Positions 14,124 through 23,425 of a stretch of 33,866 nt of DNA are shown piece after piece. Made by a program: the position numbers and the translations under genes. Each line of letters begins with the position of its first letter. The first letter of the stretch is position 1. Location of the stretch: the NCBI GenBank assembly GCA_023436205.1, contig JAEZKC010000067.1, forward strand, positions 1 to 33,866. The letters run 5' to 3'. The stretch comes from Fibrobacterota bacterium (lineage in GTDB: Bacteria > Fibrobacterota > Chitinivibrionia > Chitinivibrionales > Chitinispirillaceae). The notes under the pieces are model-generated. The model was not told where the DNA came from. It did not search any database and saw only the letters and a list, made by a program, of their open reading frames with translations.

Positions 14124-16775
14124 ATGAACACAGAACTTCACAACCTCTGGCTTGAATTCAAAAAAGTTTGGCCTCTTGAGCGGGTCGAACGGATGACACT
14201 TTCGGAATATACTGATGCAGGAAATAAAGACACTTTCATCTACTGGCTGGAATCGCGACTTGAGTCACTGGGGTCTATATGGGGAGGCTCCGCGTACAAG
14301 TTCGGCATCTTTTCTAGAAAGGATACTAGTGAAAAGGAAGATGTTGGTAAACGGATGTATTCCGATAAATATGGGTGGCTGAAAAAATACGGTGAATCTG
14401 CTGAGGAGGCATTCGAGAATGTGCGAAACCAGATTATCAGAATCATAAGAGCAGTACAGGCAAAAGATCTCCAGGAAGTTGAAGCTGTCGATCTTGGCAA
14501 CGCCATCAAATTTAAGATCGCCTTCCATTATCAGCCCAGTTTAGATGAACCGATTTGCTTGAATATATTCCACCGCTATGCACTTTCATATCTTTCAGGT
14601 CTTCCTGCACGTTCAACACTGAGCCAAATGCATACTGAGATTTTGAAAACATGGGATAGAAAAGATATCCTCAGTTTTACAAAGGAGCTTTGGAATAAGT
14701 GGGATGAGTTTAACAAGGGGCAGGTGAAAAACTTCTGGCTGGCCCGAGTTTTTACTGATAATCTGCTACAAGTATGTATAGAAAACAATTATTGGATTAT
14801 GCAGTATCAATATGGAAAAGAGAAGACTGCCAAAGTGACAGAGCATTTGAATTCAATGCCAAAGGTAAAAGAAGGTGATTATATTCTTCTGGTCTCAAGA
14901 GAGAGCCGCACAGCTCATGCCTGGGGAGTTGCACGTGCACCTCGGCTTGAAGCAGATTATGAGGATTCCATAAATTTACGGCTGCAGGAGCGTAAATCTA
15001 AACATAGTGAAGGAATTGTGCACTTTGATGACGCTGAATGCTTTTATGAGAACTTATCAGATCCACTGGATGGCAGTAATGGCTATGGACAGAGGATAGA
15101 TATAGAACAGTGGAACAACATCAGCGCAAAAGGGGTCAAACTGGCTGAAAATATTTCTGAAGCCAGGGAGGGCGGACAGTATGCATCTTTTTATAAAATC
15201 AAGGAGGACTATTTTGAAAAGATGAGGTCAATGTTAAAATGGGATCCTCTCGAACAGCCAGAGGAGGAATCGCAGGAAGTTTCTCATCAAAATAGTACCT
15301 TAAACACCATCCTCTACGGCCCGCCCGGAACCGGCAAAACCTACATCACCCGGCGCAAGGCGGTTCAGATCGCAAGCCCCCAATTTGAAGAGAAAAATGA
15401 GATCTTCAAAAAGAATCTTTCGCCAATCGAAAGCAGTTTAATCAAAAGCGAATACGAAAGGCTGGTAGGCGAGGGGCAGATTGTTTTCACCACTTTTCAC
15501 CAGTCATTCGCATATGAGGATTTCGTTGAGGGAATAAAGCCTGTAATGAATGACGAAGCCACAGAAAGCGATACGCTGGGCTATACTGTTGAAAAAGGAG
15601 TATTCCAGGAGATCTGCAGGCGCGCGGAACAGAACTTTTTAGATAGCAACAAATCTGTGGATGTGCTGCTTAAAGAAAGATCGGTTGAGCAGCTTGTTAA
15701 GGAGTTCGCCGACCACGTCCAGGCTGAGCTTGACAGTAACACAAACTTTCGCATCAATGACACGGCATCTGTAATCGAGGTCAAGGAGGACGGTTTCCGC
15801 TACAAGGGTGAAAACTGGGACGCGCACCCTAGCGGTATTACGCTGAAGTATTCTGACCTGGTTACTTTTTACCAGAATGATGTTAGCTCACGCAGAGATA
15901 TCAAAGATCTTCAGGGAATCAGCGCAGTTGCCAAGCATCATGCAACCTATTTCTATGCTGTGCACAAACTCCTCAAAGAATTCGAGAAAACCCACCCGGC
16001 AGCTCCCTCCGTAAGCGAGGAAGCTGTACCCTTAAAACAGTACGTTATCATCATCGATGAAATCAACCGGGGCAATATATCCAAAATATTCGGTGAGCTT
16101 ATCACCCTCATCGAAGAATCCAAAAGAATCGGCTCTTCCGATGCTCAAAGTGTGATGCTGCCCTATTCTAAGAAGCCTTTCGCAGTTCCCCCCAACCTCC
16201 ATATCATCGGCACCATGAACACCGCCGACCGCTCCATCGCGCTCATGGATACCGCGCTGCGCAGGCGGTTTACCTTCGAGGAGATGATGCCTGATCCCTC
16301 ACTGTGTCCTTCAGACATAAAGGGGATAGATTGCCGTAAACTCCTTCAGAAGATAAACGATCGCATAATCTACCTTTACGATAGAGACCACGCTATCGGG
16401 CACGCCTATTATATGGGGGTGAAAACACTTGATGATCTCAATGTGGTGATGCGAAACAAAGTCATCCCGCTTCTTCAGGAATACTTCTACGATGACTGGG
16501 AGAAGATCCAGATCGTGCTGGGGGATCATTACAAGCAGTTGAAAAAGGAGAAAGAGGAAACAGATTTCGAGTCTGAGGTAAACCAAAATCGCTTTGTGCA
16601 GAGCAGAGTAGTGCTTGAGACGGAAGTACTCGGGTTTAATCATGAAGATATCGAGGACAGCCAGGTTGAGTACCGTGTCAATGAAATATTCACCGCTGGC
16701 GCTTACAGAAAGATTTGCGGCTCTTTGCTCGAAGATCCAGCAGTGGCCGAAGAAGAAGAATTGCAGAATGTATGA
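14124..16775 (+). CDS. mcrB: McrB-type AAA+ GTPase subunit of McrBC restriction system
   Basis: The 883-aa protein ends in the McrB AAA+ GTPase. Walker A GPPGTGKT is at about 399-406, Walker B VIIIDEINRG at about 642-651, and the McrB hallmark MNTADRS with TALRRRF at about 697-712. The N-terminus (residues 15-65) carries ERMTLSEYTDAGNKDTF and SLGSIWGGSAYKFGIF, a block found in many McrB homologues, followed by a variable region around 240-290 (DYILLVSRESRTAHAWGVAR) that may be the EVE/PUA-like target-reading module. McrB uses GTP to translocate DNA and partners with McrC to cut DNA with modified cytosines. The stop overlaps the next gene's start (ATGA, 16772-16775), so mcrB is the first gene of a coupled five-gene operon. 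GGAG lies 7 nt before the ATG. Confidence 0.92.
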   Translation: MNTELHNLWLEFKKVWPLERVERMTLSEYTDAGNKDTFIYWLESRLESLGSIWGGSAYKFGIFSRKDTSEKEDVGKRMYSDKYGWLKKYGESAEEAFENVRNQIIRIIRAVQAKDLQEVEAVDLGNAIKFKIAFHYQPSLDEPICLNIFHRYALSYLSGLPARSTLSQMHTEILKTWDRKDILSFTKELWNKWDEFNKGQVKNFWLARVFTDNLLQVCIENNYWIMQYQYGKEKTAKVTEHLNSMPKVKEGDYILLVSRESRTAHAWGVARAPRLEADYEDSINLRLQERKSKHSEGIVHFDDAECFYENLSDPLDGSNGYGQRIDIEQWNNISAKGVKLAENISEAREGGQYASFYKIKEDYFEKMRSMLKWDPLEQPEEESQEVSHQNSTLNTILYGPPGTGKTYITRRKAVQIASPQFEEKNEIFKKNLSPIESSLIKSEYERLVGEGQIVFTTFHQSFAYEDFVEGIKPVMNDEATESDTLGYTVEKGVFQEICRRAEQNFLDSNKSVDVLLKERSVEQLVKEFADHVQAELDSNTNFRINDTASVIEVKEDGFRYKGENWDAHPSGITLKYSDLVTFYQNDVSSRRDIKDLQGISAVAKHHATYFYAVHKLLKEFEKTHPAAPSVSEEAVPLKQYVIIIDEINRGNISKIFGELITLIEESKRIGSSDAQSVMLPYSKKPFAVPPNLHIIGTMNTADRSIALMDTALRRRFTFEEMMPDPSLCPSDIKGIDCRKLLQKINDRIIYLYDRDHAIGHAYYMGVKTLDDLNVVMRNKVIPLLQEYFYDDWEKIQIVLGDHYKQLKKEKEETDFESEVNQNRFVQSRVVLETEVLGFNHEDIEDSQVEYRVNEIFTAGAYRKICGSLLEDPAVAEEEELQNV

Positions 16776-18166
16776 ATTCACCATACCTGGAACTAATACT
16801 TGGTGAATCTGGTTATAGTGGACAAAACTGCACAGAAGTAATTTCTGAAGCTGAACTGCTACCTCCAGATTTCATAATGATCGGCGGAGCGCCAGGGATC
16901 GGGAAGAGCGCATTGGCCAACCTGCTGCAAAAGGAGTTCCCCTTCGGTGCAGTCCTTGAGGTCGATGTATTGCGCAAGCAGATGTGCTCATGTGACTGGA
17001 AAAACAGACACCTGCATCGGATAAGTGTTGCCGGTACTTTTTCCGCAGCTGTTGAGATGCGCCTGAGGGGAGTTGTTCCCGTCATTATTATTGATTGCTT
17101 TGATTGGAAAGAGCTGCCACACTGGCTTGATTTTTCTTCAAGCTATGGATTGAGTACAAAAACCTTCATTTTAACAGCAGAACCATCCATCCATCAAAAA
17201 AGGATTAAATCCCGCCAAAATAAACAAGTGGATGAAGCTGCAGCTTTGAACCTTAACACAATTCTGCTATCATATAATCACCGGAGCGAATGGGTTGACA
17301 CAAGCCTTCTGGGCCCGACAGAACTTGCAGAACAGATCTTGCTCAGCACAAAAGTTGGAAGCTCTTTTGACAGCCGGCCTCAAGTAGCAGTCCTTATGGC
17401 CACTAAAAACAGAGAAGACCTTTTAAAGATACGCTCCCTTCCTTCAATAGCCCTTCAGACTTTACAACCTGACCGCATAGTGCTTGTAAATGACAACCCA
17501 GATTGCTGCAGTACACTCAGAGATATCGTTTCGAATTGCCTCCCGCGAGCAGATGCCTGTGTTCTACCAAACAGCAAATCACCAGGAGCCGCAGGTGCCT
17601 GGAATTCCGGTTTAGCCTATCTCAGAGATACGGGGTTTAACGGGATTGTGGCAATTCTTGATGATGATGACGAATGGCATCCATTCCATTTAGAATGGAA
17701 TCTCAGGAGTTTAAAATCAACAAATGCGAACATTTCAGTTTCTGGATTGGTAATGATTTCTAAAAATAGGATCGAGCACAGATCTTTGATAAAGCGACTC
17801 AGCGACCGGGATTTCCTGATAGAGAATCCTGGATGGCAAGGTTCCAATACCGTTGTAGATTTCGATTTGCTCATGAGTGTCGGGGGATTTAGCGAAGGGT
17901 TAGTCTGCATGAATGACCGTGATCTGGCAATACGATTACTTCGGCACCCCCAAGCCAGACCCAGACTTGTTCCCAGGTGGACCGCCATTTGGTACAGAGG
18001 ATGTCATCATCAACTATCAGAACCAGGTTCAGTCTCAAAACGAGTGGGAATCCAGCAATTCTGGAGGTGCTATTCAACTGAAATGACTTTCGAGGAAAAG
18101 GAAAAGTTTCGGGTGCGGTGCATAAATTTATTTCAGGTAGATCCTTCTGATTTTGATCGGGAATAG
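16772..18166 (+). CDS. P-loop kinase-like + family 2 glycosyltransferase fusion
   Basis: Start chosen at ATG 16772 in the ATGA overlap with mcrB (464 aa). The N-terminal ~190 residues are a P-loop nucleotide kinase/zeta-toxin-like domain: Walker A GGAPGIGKSALAN (38-50), followed by VLEVDVLRKQ, VIIIDCFDW (Walker B-like strand) and an RIKSRQN lid-like segment, as in small-molecule kinases. From about residue 204 a GT-A glycosyltransferase begins: VAVLMATKNREDLL, then IVLVNDN, the SPGAAGAWNSGL motif and DDDDEW (about 297-302) as the metal-binding DXD, then an ERD-like MNDRDLAIRL. It would phosphorylate and glycosylate an unknown substrate. No signal or membrane segment. An unusual fusion, coupled to McrB translation. 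A role in surface glycan synthesis cannot be excluded. Confidence 0.8.
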   Translation: MNSPYLELILGESGYSGQNCTEVISEAELLPPDFIMIGGAPGIGKSALANLLQKEFPFGAVLEVDVLRKQMCSCDWKNRHLHRISVAGTFSAAVEMRLRGVVPVIIIDCFDWKELPHWLDFSSSYGLSTKTFILTAEPSIHQKRIKSRQNKQVDEAAALNLNTILLSYNHRSEWVDTSLLGPTELAEQILLSTKVGSSFDSRPQVAVLMATKNREDLLKIRSLPSIALQTLQPDRIVLVNDNPDCCSTLRDIVSNCLPRADACVLPNSKSPGAAGAWNSGLAYLRDTGFNGIVAILDDDDEWHPFHLEWNLRSLKSTNANISVSGLVMISKNRIEHRSLIKRLSDRDFLIENPGWQGSNTVVDFDLLMSVGGFSEGLVCMNDRDLAIRLLRHPQARPRLVPRWTAIWYRGCHHQLSEPGSVSKRVGIQQFWRCYSTEMTFEEKEKFRVRCINLFQVDPSDFDRE

Positions 18167-18168
18167 TA

Positions 18169-19065
18169 ATGCCGCATAGAAATGAAACTAAAAACAGCTT
18201 TGATTTAATGAGAGATAGGCATCGATACATGCCACGTATTTCAAATAGATTCAAACTGGTTTGGATTGTTATCTACTGGTACAAGGCTTTGTGGTGGCGC
18301 ATACGCTGTAGGAGAGCTGCAACTAAGTTGCTGGGATACAAGTATACCCGAAGCAGGTCACTAATTGAAATCGACATTACTTATCAGTGCAATTTGAAAT
18401 GTTTCCAGTGTAACCGGTCTGTGAGGCAAGCACCTGAAACTCTTAGCCTGACAATAGAAGCGATCAGTAATTTCGTTAATGATTCAATTAAGAGATCCAT
18501 CCAATGGAAACGCATCCGGGTTCTTGGAGGTGAGCCAACATTGCATCCGGATTTTTTGCAGATTATCAATATTCTTTCCTGCTACCGCGACTATTATCCA
18601 GAGTGTATGATCGAGGTCGTGACAAACGGATATGGAGAAACGGTGGAAAAAAAACTTGCTGCACTTCCAGATTGGGTTCTGATCGATAACTCTTACAAGT
18701 CTAACAACTACCAGGCCGCATTCAGAGCCTTTAACTATGCCCCAGTTGACGACATTCTATTTTCCGGGGCAGATTTCGCAAACGGATGCGATGTACTGCG
18801 TGACTGCGGAATGGCATTTACCCCGCTGGGGTATTATCCATGTGCTGTGGCTGGAGGTATTGATCGCATAACGGGAGAGAAACTCGGGCTGCAGTTCATT
18901 CCGGATCAAGATGATGATATGAGGGAAATTCTTGGTAAAGTATGCCGGTACTGCGGTCGTTTTAGAGATGGGATTTTCATTCCGCGCACTTTGAGAGCAC
19001 CGGTTGATCCTGAGCTGATGTCCCATTCCTGGAGAATCCTTTATTCACAATGGAGAAGTCGGTGA
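18169..19065 (+). CDS. radical SAM enzyme with C-terminal cysteine cluster
   Basis: The 298-aa protein begins 2 nt after the previous stop. Cys74, Cys78 and Cys81 in TYQCNLKCFQC form the CxxxCxxC motif that binds the [4Fe-4S] cluster. LGGEPTLHPD (about 119-128) is the next radical SAM core block, and IEVVTNG a later strand. The C-terminal third has additional cysteines (GCDVLRDCG, YYPCAVAG and VCRYCGRF) resembling a SPASM-type auxiliary cluster region, usual in enzymes acting on peptides or sugars. Residues 28-48 are strongly aromatic and basic (LVWIVIYWYKALWWRIR), so it may touch membrane. Its substrate cannot be read from the sequence. The 16-nt overlap with the next gene indicates translational coupling. 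Confidence 0.88.
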   Translation: MPHRNETKNSFDLMRDRHRYMPRISNRFKLVWIVIYWYKALWWRIRCRRAATKLLGYKYTRSRSLIEIDITYQCNLKCFQCNRSVRQAPETLSLTIEAISNFVNDSIKRSIQWKRIRVLGGEPTLHPDFLQIINILSCYRDYYPECMIEVVTNGYGETVEKKLAALPDWVLIDNSYKSNNYQAAFRAFNYAPVDDILFSGADFANGCDVLRDCGMAFTPLGYYPCAVAGGIDRITGEKLGLQFIPDQDDDMREILGKVCRYCGRFRDGIFIPRTLRAPVDPELMSHSWRILYSQWRSR

Positions 19066-22000
19066 TACCACCAAAACCGAGGCAGAAGGTCGAACTGCAG
19101 CTGCGGGGTATCCGCATACTAAGTAAACCACACGATAATTTTCAACCCTCGGTTATTGTTGGTATCAATGTTCATAACCCCCGGTCGGACCTCCAAAGAT
19201 GCCTGTGCTCTGTAGCGCAGCAAACATTTGTTGATTATGGTGTGATGATATTACTTGATGGGCAAAGCATTGAGGAGTGGCACCCGCAACTTCCCCCTGA
19301 GCTTCATGGTCGCACCTGGATTGCGACTGGCAATTTCGGAAGTGCTGCCCGGGCGAGAAACGCGCTTCTCGAATCTGTTGAGTTATACATCCCTGGTGCT
19401 GTTTGGGTTGCCAGGCTGGATTATGATGACCGCTTTCATTGTGTTACTTCTCTTGAAAAAGCAGTGTCTGTTGGAAATGATTCTCAAGCGGATTTTGTTG
19501 TCGGTGGCAATCTGGTTGTAAAAGATCGATACATAGCGAGGGAGAATCCTGCAGGTCCTCAGTTATTGAACCCAGAACACTTGCAGAACTTGCTCAGAAT
19601 GATGAGTGAAAGTACAGCTGAAAATGAGTTGCCCTCGTGTAATCTTGTCCTTCGTACAGCGAAAAAGTTCAGATATCCTGATGTGCACAGTGCTGAAGAC
19701 CACTGGTTGGTTTCAAGCCTACTCATTATGAATGGTGCATCCGGGGCTATTTTGGAACACCCGTTCTATTGTGACTATTCACTCACTGGTGAAACAACCG
19801 AAGCATTCAAAAAATCCAATAAGTATAGAGAATCACGCAAGAAATTGTACAATGCTTTTCGCCTATGGAAGGAAATGCTGGATATTGGAGCTAATTTGCT
19901 TGGGCATGGCCAGGAAGGAATTGTAATAAAGAGGGGTGATCGAATAGAGAAACATTTTTATCAGAACATACTCTGTGAAAGTAAACTGGGTTGGCTTTCA
20001 AGAATTCTTGGATCAGGAACACGCGCTTTACCGGCTGCGAAATTTCAATTTAATAATGACTGGTCGGTATATGCCCAATATCAGATTGAGGAAGAAACAT
20101 TTCCTTTGATTAAAACTTCAACCGAAATGGCAGCAGGTTTCCTGATTGAATGTCTTGTTAACGGATTTGTATGCACAAATGTCAAAAGAAATAATTTTCG
20201 AACTCGTAAAGATGGTACATTGGTTTATATCGATATCGGAAATGACATCTGTCCGTATGATGTGTCTCATTTGCTTGATGCCTCAGCAAGACTTTATTCG
20301 GTTGCAGTTCTTGGCAATTCGGATGAAGAAGTGCAGCGAAGACCTACTGATCTTAAAAGAAAAGCCGCCTGGCATGAGCTTTCCGGCTTCAAGGAGTTTT
20401 ACGCGGAAATGATAGCAGGGTTCCACCAGCGAACCTGGGCCAATTTATCACCGCAAGATCCACCCCATCGAAAAATGCTGGATGTAGCTTTGATTATCAA
20501 GGCTTGCGCAATGGACTGGAGAACTGCTGAAACGCAGATCAGGCATTTAGTTTTTCAGTTGGAAGCACCTCATTACTTCAATCGCAAAGTTTTAGCACTG
20601 GATCCTTACGAGGGGCCTTTTCTAAGATCTTATGATACGGGAAATTTCTCAGAAATGCTTAGTATTGGGGAGCGTCTGGTTCTGGAGGGGGTGCTGGATG
20701 AAGTTATTGTTGCACCAGCAGATCCCGAAAATATTCATCGCACAAATTTAAAATGGTTCAATTTAGATAGCCGAGAATCTCACACTGTGGAAGGCATCCC
20801 GGTGTCGGCTCAATTGTGGGCATTTGAATATGTAAAATCAAGGTACATTCTGCAATGTGATATAGACATCCTTGTTGCTCGTCGAGACCGCAGGCATAAT
20901 TACTTGGAGGAAATGCTTCGCGCAATAGAAAATGCGGACACTACGTGTGTTGCTTTTAATATATGTAAATCACCAGATTCGCCGGGAGAACAATATTCAG
21001 CCCCGGTAGGGGAATACAAGCCCGAAGTCCGGTGTGGCCTTATTGACATGCACCTTTTAAAATCATTGCAGCCACTCAGAAATAAACTCAGTAATGGTAA
21101 ATTGACAGATCCTTGGTATCGTGCGCTTCATGATGTACAACGACGAACCGGTTTGAAAACAGTTCGTGGCGGGAACCCAGACACCTACTATATGCATCCA
21201 ACAAATAGTTTGAAATCCAATCCCGCGTTGTATTCAACAGCCAGAAACCTTGTGTGCACAGATACTTTGCCAGCCTCGTTCTACAAAAAGTGGGAAATTG
21301 ATACAGAGGATTGTCCTAAGCAGGTGCCTTTAAGGAATGAAAAGATAGTTTTTGTCTGTCGTGGCAGAAATACTCCGCGAGAGATCGTTGAACGCTTTAC
21401 TGTGTCGTTAAGAGAACAGACATGTCAGGATTTCGGAATAATAATCATCGACGATTCTTCAGAACCTGTGTACGCTTCATATCTTTGGGAGAATATACAT
21501 ATATTCGGCTCGAAACTTTCTTATGTAACCAATGCCAGTCACAATGGACGTATGTACAACCTGAGAATGGCGATAAAAGAGATTTGCTCTAATTCTGAAT
21601 CTTTTATTGTTGTTCTGGATCTTGATGATGCGCTGTTCTCGCCAAACGTCGTGGAGCGGCTAACAACATTTGTAAATACAGGGTATGATCTGGTCTTAGC
21701 TGCTCCCTACCGTCCAGATTCACCACTGAGTATTTATTATCCGGTGTTCAGTAAACCGCGTGCTCATTATGGTGGAGATGTCTGGATTAACTTCAGGTCG
21801 TTTAAAAAATTACTTTTTGATAAGATTCCTGAAGAATACTTCCAATATAAAGGCAGTTATCTGCAGGTTTGTGAAGATTATGCAACAATGATTGCTATGA
21901 CTGAAATGGCTGAAAAACCCTTGTATGTTCCAGAGTATTGGATCTGGCACAAAAGAACCAGTGGAAAGTGTCAAAATGAAATAGCTTTGAGAATCATGAT

Positions 22001-22076
22001 GATCGAGCACATATTGAAAATGCCTGAACTAATAAGTCGGTTGGAACAAGAAGCAGAATATGCAAATTCAAAATAA
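19050..22076 (+). CDS. 1008-aa multidomain glycosyltransferase with kinase-like domain
   Basis: Domains in order: a family 2 GT-A domain (about 33-260; SVIVGINVHNPRSDLQRCL, SAARARNALL, DXD-like RLDYDDRF); a kinase-like domain (about 285-400; glycine loop GHGQEGIVIKRG, then TNVKRNNF and YIDIGND as equivalents of the catalytic and DFG loops); a third GT-like domain (about 555-750; QCDIDI near 601 as DXD); and a C-terminal GT2-like domain (about 765-960; FVCRGRNTPREIVERF, IIIIDDSSEP, VLDLDDALF). In the kinase-like loop, Asn replaces the expected catalytic Asp (TNVKRNNF against HGDLKPDN), so it may be a pseudokinase. No signal peptide or membrane segment is visible. The gene overlaps the upstream radical SAM gene by 16 nt and mcrC by 17 nt. 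Substrate unknown. Confidence 0.75.
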   Translation: MEKSVIPPKPRQKVELQLRGIRILSKPHDNFQPSVIVGINVHNPRSDLQRCLCSVAQQTFVDYGVMILLDGQSIEEWHPQLPPELHGRTWIATGNFGSAARARNALLESVELYIPGAVWVARLDYDDRFHCVTSLEKAVSVGNDSQADFVVGGNLVVKDRYIARENPAGPQLLNPEHLQNLLRMMSESTAENELPSCNLVLRTAKKFRYPDVHSAEDHWLVSSLLIMNGASGAILEHPFYCDYSLTGETTEAFKKSNKYRESRKKLYNAFRLWKEMLDIGANLLGHGQEGIVIKRGDRIEKHFYQNILCESKLGWLSRILGSGTRALPAAKFQFNNDWSVYAQYQIEEETFPLIKTSTEMAAGFLIECLVNGFVCTNVKRNNFRTRKDGTLVYIDIGNDICPYDVSHLLDASARLYSVAVLGNSDEEVQRRPTDLKRKAAWHELSGFKEFYAEMIAGFHQRTWANLSPQDPPHRKMLDVALIIKACAMDWRTAETQIRHLVFQLEAPHYFNRKVLALDPYEGPFLRSYDTGNFSEMLSIGERLVLEGVLDEVIVAPADPENIHRTNLKWFNLDSRESHTVEGIPVSAQLWAFEYVKSRYILQCDIDILVARRDRRHNYLEEMLRAIENADTTCVAFNICKSPDSPGEQYSAPVGEYKPEVRCGLIDMHLLKSLQPLRNKLSNGKLTDPWYRALHDVQRRTGLKTVRGGNPDTYYMHPTNSLKSNPALYSTARNLVCTDTLPASFYKKWEIDTEDCPKQVPLRNEKIVFVCRGRNTPREIVERFTVSLREQTCQDFGIIIIDDSSEPVYASYLWENIHIFGSKLSYVTNASHNGRMYNLRMAIKEICSNSESFIVVLDLDDALFSPNVVERLTTFVNTGYDLVLAAPYRPDSPLSIYYPVFSKPRAHYGGDVWINFRSFKKLLFDKIPEEYFQYKGSYLQVCEDYATMIAMTEMAEKPLYVPEYWIWHKRTSGKCQNEIALRIMMIEHILKMPELISRLEQEAEYANSK

Positions 22077-23382
22077 ACAGATTACTCTTCTGGAGCACCA
22101 TTCACTCTTCGTATCGGAAAACGGTAATTACATCCGCCGTGACGGGCATGTGGGCCTTCCGCAGAAGGTCTTCTCCGAGCTCGAGGAGTTTGTCCTGCGC
22201 AACGGCGATGAGGCGTGCCGGTTTCTCCAGCCCTCATTCATGAAATCATTCGGTAAGACGCTCAAGGCTCAGCAGTTCGTGGGCGTGATCGAGACGCAAA
22301 GCAGGGTTGTGGTGGAAATCCTGCCAAAGATCGCCGGGGCACACACAAAGGAATGCCGCACCACCTTTCTCAAAATGCTGCGGCAGCTTCGCCACTCGCC
22401 CTTCAGCCATTTCGATACTGCGCATCTCAGATGCGACAAAATGCACCTACTCGAGATATTCATCTCCATGTTCTGTGAAGAGCTGGCGTTACTTCTTCAG
22501 CGCGGTATCCGCTCCGATTATATCACTCTCGAAGAAAACGCATCTTTTCTCAAGGGAAAGCTCAAGTTCACCGATCATATCAGAAAGAATAGCGTTCACA
22601 AAGAGCGTTTCTTCATCGAGCACGATGAGTACCGGCCCGACCGCATCGAAAACCGTATCATCCGCACCGCAATAGAGTTTCTCTATAAGAAAAGCAGCAG
22701 TGATCTCAACAAGAAGAGGCTCCGTGAGTATTTGTTTGCATTCGACACCATAGAACCGGTCCGGGATGTAAAGACCACTTTCGAAAAAGTCAAACTCGAC
22801 CGCCAGATGCACGACTATTTTCAAGTGCTCAAGCTCTGCCGGTTATTCCTGAATAATGAATCCTTCACCTCATTTAAAGGCAGTAGCGTCGCCTTCGCGC
22901 TTCTCTTCGATATGAACCGGGTCTTCGAGGACTACGTCGCCCACTGCCTCAAGCGCGCCTACCCTCGTCGCAACATCACCGCCCAAGTGGCAACGGAGCA
23001 TCTGATCGAAGCGCCCAGGCGGGAATTTTTGCTGAGGCCGGATTTGAGGATTGGCGAGACTATCATCGCGGATACAAAATGGAAACTGCTGGATAAGAGT
23101 AAACCGCACATGGGGATAAGCCAGGGGGATATGTACCAGATGTTTGCGTACGGGAAGAAGTATGCGGGGACTGAGGAGATATGGCTGATCTATCCTGCAA
23201 CTGAATGTTTTTCCGATTCGAAAAGTTATATACATTCTTTTGGGGATCAATTAGGATTAAATGTGCTTTTGTTTGATTGCAGGAGTGGGAGGAGTTGGGG
23301 AGTTGATGAGTGTTTAAGTAATCAATTGGAAAAAGAAAATATGTCTGCTAAGGTCCTAAAAAAACGGGAAGAGGTGGGCTGA
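22060..23382 (+). CDS. mcrC: McrC nuclease subunit of McrBC restriction system
   Basis: The 440-aa protein shows the McrC layout: an N-terminal beta-rich domain that stimulates McrB (FVGVIETQSRVVVEILPKI), a central helical region (KGKLKFTDHI, ENRIIRTAIEFL), and a PD-(D/E)XK nuclease core with FEDYVAHCL (acidic first residue), LLRPDLRIG (about 325-333, Asp) and IIADTKWKLL (about 336-345, DxK), then GDMYQMFAYGKKY. In the known system McrC stimulates McrB GTPase and makes the double-strand break at paired modified sites. The ATG at 22060 lies inside the preceding gene (17-nt overlap), so its translation is coupled to the inserted cassette rather than directly to mcrB. Confidence 0.93.
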   Translation: MQIQNKQITLLEHHSLFVSENGNYIRRDGHVGLPQKVFSELEEFVLRNGDEACRFLQPSFMKSFGKTLKAQQFVGVIETQSRVVVEILPKIAGAHTKECRTTFLKMLRQLRHSPFSHFDTAHLRCDKMHLLEIFISMFCEELALLLQRGIRSDYITLEENASFLKGKLKFTDHIRKNSVHKERFFIEHDEYRPDRIENRIIRTAIEFLYKKSSSDLNKKRLREYLFAFDTIEPVRDVKTTFEKVKLDRQMHDYFQVLKLCRLFLNNESFTSFKGSSVAFALLFDMNRVFEDYVAHCLKRAYPRRNITAQVATEHLIEAPRREFLLRPDLRIGETIIADTKWKLLDKSKPHMGISQGDMYQMFAYGKKYAGTEEIWLIYPATECFSDSKSYIHSFGDQLGLNVLLFDCRSGRSWGVDECLSNQLEKENMSAKVLKKREEVG

Positions 23383-23425
23383 AAAAATTGAAAGGGTGTG
23401 AGAAAATTGTTGCTGTTCCAGATTT

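Noticed and set aside
16715..16771. Upstream extension of the kinase-glycosyltransferase gene
   Set aside because: It would overlap mcrB by 61 nt with an arginine-rich leader; the ATG at 16772 gives the classic ATGA overlap.
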